Source: Roseovarius amoyensis
GTDB lineage: Bacteria > Pseudomonadota > Alphaproteobacteria > Rhodobacterales > Rhodobacteraceae
DNA: 64,000 bases
Direction of reading: 5' to 3'
Assembly: GCF_003260265.1 (NCBI RefSeq)
Contig: NZ_QITQ01000005.1
Coordinates: 124,001-188,000, forward strand
In this document: piece after piece, positions 1-7,132 of the stretch
Position numbering within the stretch: the first letter of the stretch is position 1
Layout: every line of letters starts with the position of its first letter
Made by a program: the position numbers and the translations under genes
Notes under the pieces: model-generated
The model's database searches: none
What the model was told of the DNA's origin: nothing
The model's input: the letters and a program-made list of their open reading frames with translations, nothing else

Positions 1-855
1 ACGCAGGACGATCCCAAGACTCTGGTTTCGACGGGCTGGCTGGCCGACCATTTGCAAGACCCGGACCTGCGCGTGCTGGACGCGACATGGTACCTGCCGC
101 CCGAAACCCGCGACCCGCGCGCCGATTATGACGAGGCCCATATTCCGGGCGCGCGGTTCTTTGACATCGACGATGTCTGCGACCAGCGATCCGACCTGCC
201 GCACATGGCGCCGCCGGTGGAAAAGTTCATGTCGCGCCTGCGGGCGATGGGCGTGGGTGACGGCCACCAGGTGGTTGTCTATGACGCGCAGGGGCTGTTT
301 TCGGCGGCGCGGGTGTGGTGGCTTTTCCGCCTGATGGGGCAGGACAATATCGCCGTGCTCGACGGTGGGCTGCCGAAATGGCTGGCCGAGGGGCGCCCGA
401 CCGAAGATATCGAGCCGGTGATCCGCGACCGCCACATGACCGGGCGGCGCCAGAACCACCTTGTGCGCGATGTCACCCAGGTCGCGGCGGCGGCCAAGCT
501 GGGCGATCACGAGATCCTTGATGCGCGTTCTCCCGGCCGGTTTCGGGGCGAAGAGCCGGAACCGCGGCCAGGCCTGCGCAGTGGCCATATTCCGGGCTCG
601 AAGAACGTCCATTACCGGACGCTTCTGAAAGAGGACGGCACGATGAAGACGATCGAAGACCTGCGCGCGGTGCTGGCCGCGGCCGGGGTCGACCTGGCCA
701 AGCCCGCGATTACCACCTGCGGGTCGGGTGTCACGGCGGCGATCATCAACCTGGCGCTGGAACGCATCGGCAAGACCGACCACGCGCTTTATGACGGGTC
801 ATGGACGGAATGGGGCGCCTTTCCGACCGTGCCCGTTGCAACCGGAGACGAATAA
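1..855 (+). CDS. sseA: 3-mercaptopyruvate sulfurtransferase, 5'-truncated by window edge
   Basis: Two-domain rhodanese-fold sulfurtransferase that moves sulfur from 3-mercaptopyruvate to a thiol acceptor. The reading frame is open from the first base of the window, reading TQDDPKTLVSTGWLADHL, so the true start lies just upstream and perhaps one or two codons are missing. A TTG at 52 is in frame but would remove the conserved N-terminal strand. The first rhodanese domain covers about residues 10-130 and lacks a catalytic cysteine. The second, about residues 165-275, carries the active-site loop CGSGVTA with Cys at codon 240 counted from base 1. This loop separates mercaptopyruvate sulfurtransferases from thiosulfate sulfurtransferases, whose loop is CRKGVT-like. 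The stop is one base before the next gene's ATG, so the two are probably co-transcribed. Confidence 0.93.
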   Translation, partial: TQDDPKTLVSTGWLADHLQDPDLRVLDATWYLPPETRDPRADYDEAHIPGARFFDIDDVCDQRSDLPHMAPPVEKFMSRLRAMGVGDGHQVVVYDAQGLFSAARVWWLFRLMGQDNIAVLDGGLPKWLAEGRPTEDIEPVIRDRHMTGRRQNHLVRDVTQVAAAAKLGDHEILDARSPGRFRGEEPEPRPGLRSGHIPGSKNVHYRTLLKEDGTMKTIEDLRAVLAAAGVDLAKPAITTCGSGVTAAIINLALERIGKTDHALYDGSWTEWGAFPTVPVATGDE

Positions 856-856
856 C

Positions 857-2041
857 ATGTTCGAGAACCTGCACGAACAGCCCGCCGACAAGATCCTGCA
901 GCTGATGCAGGCGTTCCGCGAAGACCCGCGCAAGGACAAGATCGACCTTGGTGTCGGGGTCTACCGCAACGCCGAAGGGGTCACCCCGGTGATGCGCGCC
1001 GTCAAGGCGGCAGAGCGCAAATGGTGGGAAGAGGAAACCACCAAGGTCTATACCGCGCTGGCCGGTGAGCCCGCTTTTTGCGACGCGATGATCGGTCTGG
1101 TCCTGGGCGACGCGGTCGAACGTGATGCGGTGGCCGCCGCCGCCGCCCCCGGCGGCACGGGGGCGGTCCGGCAGGGTTTTGAACTGATGCGCATGGCCAA
1201 CCCGAAGGCGCGGGTCTTTGTCTCCAGCCCAACCTGGCCCAACCATCTGAGCATGCTCGATCACCTCGGCATCGAGGCGGTGCCGTACCGCTATTTCGAC
1301 GCCGACACCTGCGCGGTGGATTTCGCCGGCATGCTGGAAGACCTGGAAACCGTGCACGCGGGCGACGTGGTGCTGCTGCATGGCTGCTGTCATAACCCCA
1401 CCGGTGCAAACCTGAACCTCACCCAGTTCAAGGCGGTGATCGAACTGTTGAACGCCAAGCGCGCCACGCCGATGATCGACATTGCCTATCAGGGCTTCGG
1501 TGACGGCCTGACCGCCGACGCGCTGGCGACGCGGGCGGTGGCGGCGGGCTGCCCCGAGACGCTGATCGCGGCGAGCTGTTCCAAGAATTTTGGTATCTAC
1601 CGCGAACGCACCGGCATCCTGATGGCCGTCAGCCACGATATCGGACGCCGGGCTGTGGTGCAGGGCAACCTGGCCCACCTTAACCGGCAGAACTTTTCCT
1701 TTCCGCCGGATCACGGCGCGCGGATGGTCACGCTGGTGTTGTCCGACCCCGAGCTGCGCGCCGACTGGGAGGCCGAGCTGGAAGAGGTCCGCGAGGGCAT
1801 GATCGCCCTGCGCGAACAACTGGCGGCCGAGCTGCAGCGGCTGACCGGGTCCGACCGTTTCGGATTTGTGGCCGAGCATCGCGGCATGTTCTCGCGGCTG
1901 GGGCTGGCACCCGAGGTCGTCGAGACGCTGCGCGTTGATCACGGCATCTACATGCTGGGCGATTCGCGCATCAACATCGCCGGGCTGAACAGCCAGACCG
2001 TGCCGGTGCTGGCGCAGGCGATCGTGTCGGCGGGCGGCTGA
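857..2041 (+). CDS. aspartate/aromatic amino acid aminotransferase (class I, PLP)
   Basis: A 394-residue fold-type I aminotransferase of the AspC/TyrB group, transferring amino groups between aspartate or aromatic amino acids and 2-oxoglutarate. Visible landmarks are the GVGVYRN substrate-loop motif near residue 34, the CHNPTG motif with the PLP-contacting Asn, the D-x-A-Y-Q segment (IDIAYQGFGDGL), the Schiff-base lysine K243 in SCSKNFGIYRERTG, and RINIAGLN near the C terminus with the carboxylate-binding Arg. The ATG at 857 follows the sseA stop by one base. The frame is open further upstream inside sseA, but the family starts at MFENL. Aspartate versus aromatic preference cannot be decided from sequence. 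Confidence 0.93.
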   Translation: MFENLHEQPADKILQLMQAFREDPRKDKIDLGVGVYRNAEGVTPVMRAVKAAERKWWEEETTKVYTALAGEPAFCDAMIGLVLGDAVERDAVAAAAAPGGTGAVRQGFELMRMANPKARVFVSSPTWPNHLSMLDHLGIEAVPYRYFDADTCAVDFAGMLEDLETVHAGDVVLLHGCCHNPTGANLNLTQFKAVIELLNAKRATPMIDIAYQGFGDGLTADALATRAVAAGCPETLIAASCSKNFGIYRERTGILMAVSHDIGRRAVVQGNLAHLNRQNFSFPPDHGARMVTLVLSDPELRADWEAELEEVREGMIALREQLAAELQRLTGSDRFGFVAEHRGMFSRLGLAPEVVETLRVDHGIYMLGDSRINIAGLNSQTVPVLAQAIVSAGG

Positions 2042-2157
2042 TCGCCGCCTGGCCTGGCCGCCTGGTCTGAAGGGGCGCCATTTTGGCGTGTCGTGTTGAA
2101 TTGCGCCCGCTGCACGTCCCGGCCCCCGAACCGGAACCCTGGGGAGACGGGATGCGG

Positions 2158-2176
2158 CCCCGGGTCAAGCCCGGGG
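2158..2176. repeat. CCCCGGGTCAAGCCCGGGG imperfect palindrome, copy 1
   Basis: A 19-base near-palindrome in the gap between two convergent genes. An identical 19-mer lies at 52349-52367, also between two convergent genes. This looks like a dispersed intergenic element. Its right half is the first part of the 25-base tandem repeat that follows. Confidence 0.8.
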
Positions 2177-2240
2177 CGCGTATTTTGAATCAAACCCGGG
2201 GTTGGTGTCTTGATGCAAACCCGGGGCGGGTGTTTTGATT
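2166..2240. repeat. three tandem 25-bp repeats in a convergent intergenic region
   Basis: Three head-to-tail units at 2166-2190, 2191-2215 and 2216-2240, each of the form CAARCCCGGGG followed by a variable GC-rich block and a TTTTGAAT/CTTGATG/TTTTGATT end. Bases from 2241 look like a decayed fourth copy. The array lies between the stops of the aminotransferase (2041) and ilvE (2257). It may act on the 3' ends of both transcripts, but no T-tract terminator is obvious. Confidence 0.85.
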
Positions 2241-2256
2241 TGAACGCGGCGCGCGC

Positions 2257-3123
2257 TTAGCTGCGCACCAGCTTTTCGTAGGTTTCGGCAATGTCGCGGG
2301 TCAGCGCGCCGACCTCGAAATTGTAGTCCCCGATCTGGCCCACCGGCGTCACCTCGGCGGCGGTGCCGGTCAGCCAGCATTGCTGAAAGCCTTCCAGCTC
2401 TTCGGGCATGATGTGGCGTTCATGCACCTTGATCTGCTTCTCTTTCAGGATGCCGATCACCGTCTGCCGGGTCAGCCCGTTGAGAAAGCAGTCGGGTGTG
2501 GGGGTATGCACTTCGCCGTCCCGCACGAAAAAGATGTTGGCGCCGGTCGCCTCGGCCACGTAGCCGCGATAGTCGAACATCATCGCGTCCGAACAACCCT
2601 TTGCCTCTGCCGCGTGCTTGCTCAGTGTGCAGATCATGTAAAGCCCCGCCGCCTTGGCGTGGCAGGGGATGGTTTCGGGGCTGGGGCGTTTCCATTTCGA
2701 GATGTCCAGCTTGGCACCCTTGAACTTGGCGTCGCCGTAATAGGCGCCCCATTCCCACGCCGCGATGGCCATCCGCACCGGGTTGGCGGCCGAGGCCACG
2801 CCCATGTCGGAGCCCGCGCCGCGCCAGGCCACCGCACGCACATAGGCGTCGTCCATACCGTTGGCGGCCAGAACCTCGGCCTTGGCGGCGTCGATCTGGT
2901 CGACGCTGAACGGGATCTCGAAATCAAGCTCGCCGGCCGAATAGTGCAGACGTTCGGAATGCTCGCGGCTTTTGAAAATCTTGCCGCCATAGGCGCGCTC
3001 GCCCTCGAATACCGAACTGGCATAGTGCAGCGCGTGGGTCAGGACGTGTACGTTGGCCCCGCGCCAGTCGACGAGGGTGCCATCCATCCAGATCTTGCCG
3101 TCGCGATCATCATAGTCAGCCAT
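2257..3123 (-). CDS. ilvE: branched-chain amino acid aminotransferase
   Basis: A 288-residue fold-type IV PLP aminotransferase that carries out the last step of leucine, isoleucine and valine synthesis, or the first step of their breakdown. The Schiff-base lysine is K157 in CHAKAAGLYMICTLS, and the PLP phosphate region is YVAEATGANIFFV followed by FLNGLTRQTVI. I chose the ATG at 3123 (MADYDDRDGK) because GAGGAG lies 8 bases upstream. An in-frame extension to 3165 has no such signal. The gene is divergent from petP, with a shared regulatory gap of 150 bases. Confidence 0.95.
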   Translation of the reverse strand: MADYDDRDGKIWMDGTLVDWRGANVHVLTHALHYASSVFEGERAYGGKIFKSREHSERLHYSAGELDFEIPFSVDQIDAAKAEVLAANGMDDAYVRAVAWRGAGSDMGVASAANPVRMAIAAWEWGAYYGDAKFKGAKLDISKWKRPSPETIPCHAKAAGLYMICTLSKHAAEAKGCSDAMMFDYRGYVAEATGANIFFVRDGEVHTPTPDCFLNGLTRQTVIGILKEKQIKVHERHIMPEELEGFQQCWLTGTAAEVTPVGQIGDYNFEVGALTRDIAETYEKLVRS

Positions 3124-3228
3124 TTTCGGGCTCCTCTGCAGGCCGATTTCCATTTGTTGCGCCAAATGCGTCCGGTTCGGACATATAATTGCGCGAAAAC
3201 TACGATTCGCTACCAGTTTGATATTGGA

Positions 3229-3254
3229 ATGTCAATAAAGCTGACATAATGTCA
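3229..3254 (+). promoter_or_regulatory. petP promoter with candidate palindromic operator
   Basis: Three six-base half-sites lie here: ATGTCA at 3229-3234, TGACAT at 3242-3247 and ATGTCA at 3249-3254. The last two form the palindrome TGACAT-A-ATGTCA, and the two ATGTCA copies are exactly 20 bases apart. A likely -10 (CATAAT, 3245-3250) falls inside the palindrome, with TTGGAA at 3224-3229 as a possible but closely spaced -35. MarR-family genes often repress themselves through such sites, so PetP autoregulation is the natural inference; binding is not shown. Confidence 0.5.
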
Positions 3255-3273
3255 TGGATAGCGGAGAATTATT

Positions 3274-3786
3274 ATGTCGGAGCGCACCATGTCGGACGTT
3301 CAGGGCGGTGAAAATCTGCTGTTTCTGACTGATGAACAGATCAGGCAGGGCATCGAGGCGATGTTCTTTGCCTATCGCGGTTTTACCGCCGATCCTGATC
3401 GCATCCTGGCCGAGATGGCCTATGGCCGGGCCCACCATCGCGCCATCCATTTCATCGCCCGCAGCCCCGGCACCACGGTCAACAACCTGCTGGGTATTCT
3501 TGGCGTCACCAAGCAGTCGCTCAACCGGGTGCTGCGCACGCTGATCACCGACGGGCTGGTCGAAAGCCGCGTTGGCACCAACGACAAGCGCGAGCGTCAT
3601 CTTTACCTGACCGACGAAGGCGAGGCGCTGGAACAACGGCTGTCGGATGCCCAGCGGGCGCGGATGCGCACCGCCTATCGCAGCGCGGGCCCCGAGGCTG
3701 TGGCGGGCTTTCGCAAGGTGTTGGAGGCGATGATGGAGCCCGATCTGCACCGCCGCTACCACGCCATCCGAGAGCACGGCGTATGA
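3274..3786 (+). CDS. petP: MarR-family transcriptional regulator PetP
   Basis: A 170-residue winged-helix protein. The DNA-binding core is about residues 50-120, with a recognition helix in GVTKQSLNRVLRTLITDGLVES and a wing around GTNDKRERHLYLTDEG, both typical of MarR proteins. GGAG lies 9 bases before the ATG at 3274; a second ATG at 3289 lacks this signal. The stop overlaps the petR start (ATGA at 3783-3786), so the two are translationally coupled. In Rhodobacter capsulatus petP and petR form an operon upstream of the cytochrome bc1 genes. Here ttcA follows instead. The regulatory target is not visible from sequence. Confidence 0.88.
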   Translation: MSERTMSDVQGGENLLFLTDEQIRQGIEAMFFAYRGFTADPDRILAEMAYGRAHHRAIHFIARSPGTTVNNLLGILGVTKQSLNRVLRTLITDGLVESRVGTNDKRERHLYLTDEGEALEQRLSDAQRARMRTAYRSAGPEAVAGFRKVLEAMMEPDLHRRYHAIREHGV

Positions 3787-4484
3787 CCGATCCGGCCCCG
3801 CACCTGCTGATCGTGGATGATGACGAACGTATTCGTGGCCTGTTGCGCAAATTCCTGATCCGCAACGGGTTCCTGGTGTCGGCCGCGCGCGATGCCGAAC
3901 ATGCCCGCAAGCTGTTGGCGGGGCTTGAATTCGATCTGATCGTGCTGGACGTGATGATGCCGGGCGAGGACGGGGTGACGCTGACGCGCGCCCTGCGCGA
4001 AACCCTGACGACCCCCATCATGCTGCTGACCGCCAAGGGCGAGACCGACGACCGTATCCGCGGGCTGGAGGCCGGGGCGGATGATTACCTGCCCAAGCCG
4101 TTCGAGCCCAAGGAGCTGCTGCTCAGGATCAACGCCATCCTGCGGCGGATGCCGGCGACCGAACCCGACCACATCACCCCCAAGGTGCTGCAGATGGGCG
4201 CGGTGCGCTTTGATATAGAACGCGGCGAATTGATGAATGGCGAGGTGTCCGTGCGTCTGACTGCGACCGAGATGCAGCTGATGCGCATCTTTTCCGAACA
4301 CCTGGGCGAACCTGTCAGCCGTTCCAGGCTGGTCGAGGATCTGGGCCGCGACAAGGGCCAGGCCCAGGAACGCGCGGTCGATGTCCAGATCACCCGGCTG
4401 CGGCGCAAGATAGAGGCCGACCCGAAACAGCCGCGTTATCTGCAGACGGTGCGCGGCGAGGGCTATATGCTGACCCCCGACTGA
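3783..4484 (+). CDS. petR: OmpR-family response regulator PetR
   Basis: A 233-residue two-domain response regulator. The receiver domain (about 1-120) has the acidic pocket DDD at 12-14, phosphoacceptor D56 in LIVLDVMMPGEDG, the conserved Thr/Ser region LLTAKGE and the KPFEPKEL lysine. The C-terminal winged helix (about 140-230) ends in the typical RYLQTVRGEGYML. No histidine kinase lies within the window, so the partner must be elsewhere. PetR of R. capsulatus was reported necessary for photosynthetic and respiratory growth. The start overlaps petP by four bases. Confidence 0.9.
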   Translation: MTDPAPHLLIVDDDERIRGLLRKFLIRNGFLVSAARDAEHARKLLAGLEFDLIVLDVMMPGEDGVTLTRALRETLTTPIMLLTAKGETDDRIRGLEAGADDYLPKPFEPKELLLRINAILRRMPATEPDHITPKVLQMGAVRFDIERGELMNGEVSVRLTATEMQLMRIFSEHLGEPVSRSRLVEDLGRDKGQAQERAVDVQITRLRRKIEADPKQPRYLQTVRGEGYMLTPD

Positions 4485-4523
4485 GCCCTTGTCTGGGGGC
4501 GCGAATGCGACTAACCCCGCTGC

Positions 4524-5393
4524 ATGCTCGACGATGCCGACGAAATTCACCCGCTCTTTGCCGGCGCCCCGAAAACCACCGGGTTCCGCAAGCTGCGCAA
4601 GCGTATCGTGCGCCAGGCGCGCGAGGCGACCGAACAATACGGGATGATCGAAAAGGGTGCGAAATGGCTGGTTTGCCTGTCGGGCGGCAAGGACAGCTAT
4701 ACCCTGCTGGCGGTGCTGCATGAGCTGAAATGGCGCGGGCTGCTGCCGGTCGAGTTGCTGGCGTGCAACCTGGACCAGGGGCAGCCGGGCTTTCCCGCCA
4801 CGGTGCTGCCGGAGTTTCTGCAATCGCGCGGTGTGCCCCACCGGATCGAATACCAGGACACCTATTCCATCGTCACCGACAAGGTGCCGCAGGGGCGCAC
4901 CTATTGTGCACTCTGTTCACGGCTGCGGCGCGGCAACCTTTACCGTATCGCCCGCGAAGAGGGGTGTTCGGCAGTTGTTCTGGGGCACCACCGCGACGAC
5001 ATCCTTGAAACCTTTTTCATGAACCTCTTTCACGGTGGCCGGCTGGCGACGATGCCGCCCAAGCTGTTGAACGAAGAGGGTGACCTGTTCGTCTATCGTC
5101 CGCTGGCCCTTGTCGCCGAAGCCGATTGCGACCGCTTCGCGCGCGCGATGAACTATCCGATCATTCCCTGCGACCTGTGCGGCAGCCAGGACGGGTTGCA
5201 GCGCCAGCAGGTCAAGCGCATCCTCGACGGGTGGGAGGCCAACGCGCCCGGCCGCCGACAGGTGATGTTCCGCGCGCTGATGAACGCCCGGCCCTCGCAC
5301 CTGCTCGATCCAAAGCTTTTCGATTTCGCGGGGCTTTCGCGGGAATCGGTCGAATTCGAATCAAATCCCGAACCGGTTCCCCGGCTGCGTTAA
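4524..5393 (+). CDS. ttcA: tRNA 2-thiocytidine(32) synthetase TtcA
   Basis: A 289-residue PP-loop ATPase that thiolates cytidine 32 in certain tRNAs using a [4Fe-4S] cluster. The PP-loop LSGGKDS lies near residues 53-59. The cluster-binding CxxC pair is in [14 protein letters not shown], with the further cysteines in [12 protein letters not shown]. The short C terminus after [13 protein letters not shown] matches the family. The ATG at 4524 has no strong Shine-Dalgarno sequence, so the start is slightly uncertain. It follows petR by 39 bases and may be read from the same promoter. Confidence 0.93.
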   Translation: MLDDADEIHPLFAGAPKTTGFRKLRKRIVRQAREATEQYGMIEKGAKWLVCLSGGKDSYTLLAVLHELKWRGLLPVELLACNLDQGQPGFPATVLPEFLQSRGVPHRIEYQDTYSIVTDKVPQGRTYCALCSRLRRGNLYRIAREEGCSAVVLGHHRDDILETFFMNLFHGGRLATMPPKLLNEEGDLFVYRPLALVAEADCDRFARAMNYPIIPCDLCGSQDGLQRQQVKRILDGWEANAPGRRQVMFRALMNARPSHLLDPKLFDFAGLSRESVEFESNPEPVPRLR

Positions 5394-5446
5394 GAGGTTG
5401 TTGAAGCACCATTCCTAGCCTTGCCTGCGCAAGCTTGGGATGCCGC

Positions 5447-6982
5447 ATGATACGTCGCCTTTATCACAGCCTGTTTTCCCTGCGCCGCCGCGCGGCGGCG
5501 CTGCTGACCGGCCCGATGGCGGTGGCGCTGTTACCTGTGGTGCTGTTCCTGGGCCACCGCGTGGGGGGCGAGGATGCGCTGGCGCTGGCAACACTGGCGG
5601 TGCCCGCGGCGCTGCTGTTGGCGGGCGCTTTTGGCCGGCACCGGCGCGGCACTGCGGATATCGGACCCCCGGTGGTGTCGGGGCGGTCGCTGCGGCAGGC
5701 GCTCGATGCGGCGCTTGGCCATCCCGGCGGCGGGATGGCGGCCTGCATCATGCTGCAAATGGATGATCACGACCGCCTGCGCGATGGCGAAGGGCTTGCC
5801 GCCGCCGCCCTTGCTGATCATGTCGCGCTGCACCTGCAGGCCAGCCTGCGCCGGCGCGATCGCATCTTCTTTCTTGGAGGCGGGCCATTCGGCATCGTGC
5901 CTGCCCCGGCGCGCCGGATGACCGCCGATGCGCTGTGGCAGATGGGCGCACGCCTGCAGGAGGGGTCGCAGCGCATCGATGGCAAGCCCGGCGCGGTGGC
6001 AGGTTTTTCCGTCTGTATCGGCATTGCCATGGCAGCGGTCGGGCGCGACACCGGCAAGGACCTGATGGCGGCGGCCGCCGCCGCCCTGGCCGAGGCGCGC
6101 GAAACCGCCCCGGCGACGATCTGTCTGCGCCGGTCGGGGCCGAAACGCGGCCCCGTTGCGGGGCCGCGCCCCCTGCGTCTGCATGACGAAGCGGTTCGCG
6201 CGCTTGAGGGGGGCGAAATCACCGCCTGGTTCCAGCCCCAGCTTTGCACCGATACCGGCCGCGTCTCGGGGTTCGAGGCGCTGGCGCGCTGGTGTCACCC
6301 GCAGCGCGGCGTTCTGGCGCCGGCGCGTTTCCTGCCCTATCTCGAACGTGCCGGGCTGGCCGCCCAGCTGCAGGAGGTGATCCTGCGCGATGCGCTGGGT
6401 GCGCTGGGAAAATGGCGCGCGCTGGGCTTTGGCATCCCCAGCGTCGGGGTCAATTTCTCACCTGTCAGCCTGCGGGACCCGGCCCTTGCCGATGCCATCG
6501 CGTGGGAGTTGGATCGTCACGACCTGCCGGCAAGCTGCCTGACGGTCGAGATCCTCGAAGCCGTGGTGTCGGTCTCGCCCGACGATGCCACCGCGCGTAA
6601 TATCCGGCGCCTGTCCAAGATGGGCTGTCGCATCGACCTGGATGATTTCGGAACCGGGCACGCGTCGATTTCGTCGCTCAGGCGGTTTCAGCTCAACCGG
6701 TTAAAGATCGACCGGTCCTTTGTACGGGGTATCGACGGCGACCCCGATCAGCAGCGGATGGTCGCCGCGATCCTGACGATGGCAGAGCAGCTGCAGCTCG
6801 ACACACTGGCCGAGGGGGTGGAAAGCGCGGGCGAGCATGCGCTGCTGGCGCAGCTTGGCTGCGGCCATGTGCAGGGCTTCGGCATCGCCCGCCCGATACC
6901 GTATGAGCGCACGCCATGCTGGTTGAGCGAACATGCCGCGAAACTGGGGTCGCCGCCCGAGATCGGGCGCGCCATGCCCTGA
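5447..6982 (+). CDS. membrane-anchored EAL-domain c-di-GMP phosphodiesterase with degenerate GGDEF
   Basis: A 511-residue protein with two N-terminal membrane helices (about residues 18-60), a degenerate GGDEF domain (about 75-220) and a C-terminal EAL domain (about 245-490). The diguanylate cyclase signature is replaced by GGGPF at 144-148, so that domain should be inactive, perhaps only regulatory. The EAL domain looks competent: E277-A-L, VNFSP, the VEILEA glutamate, D399-D400 in DDFGTG, K420 in LKIDRSF and E456 in AEGVE. It should hydrolyse c-di-GMP at the inner membrane. I chose the ATG at 5447; a TTG at 5435 would add four residues. No operon partner is evident. Confidence 0.9.
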   Translation: MIRRLYHSLFSLRRRAAALLTGPMAVALLPVVLFLGHRVGGEDALALATLAVPAALLLAGAFGRHRRGTADIGPPVVSGRSLRQALDAALGHPGGGMAACIMLQMDDHDRLRDGEGLAAAALADHVALHLQASLRRRDRIFFLGGGPFGIVPAPARRMTADALWQMGARLQEGSQRIDGKPGAVAGFSVCIGIAMAAVGRDTGKDLMAAAAAALAEARETAPATICLRRSGPKRGPVAGPRPLRLHDEAVRALEGGEITAWFQPQLCTDTGRVSGFEALARWCHPQRGVLAPARFLPYLERAGLAAQLQEVILRDALGALGKWRALGFGIPSVGVNFSPVSLRDPALADAIAWELDRHDLPASCLTVEILEAVVSVSPDDATARNIRRLSKMGCRIDLDDFGTGHASISSLRRFQLNRLKIDRSFVRGIDGDPDQQRMVAAILTMAEQLQLDTLAEGVESAGEHALLAQLGCGHVQGFGIARPIPYERTPCWLSEHAAKLGSPPEIGRAMP

Positions 6983-7132
6983 GCGGACCGGGGCCGCCAG
7001 GCCTGACCGCGGGGGCTTGATTTGCGGAATTCTTGCCGGGCTTGGGCCGGCGCGACCGATAATCCACTTGACCTTTTGGCCGTCACTCTGTTGAACCCCC
7101 AAGACTGGGAACAGGACAGGTGATCGCCGGCG

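Noticed and set aside
5435-5446. TTG 5435 as start of the EAL protein
   Set aside because: ATG 5447 is a better codon with GGGA suitably placed upstream; the extra four residues are not needed.
6983-7132. rnpA or rpmH upstream of yidC
   Set aside because: The 150-base gap contains no L34 or RNase P protein motif on either strand.
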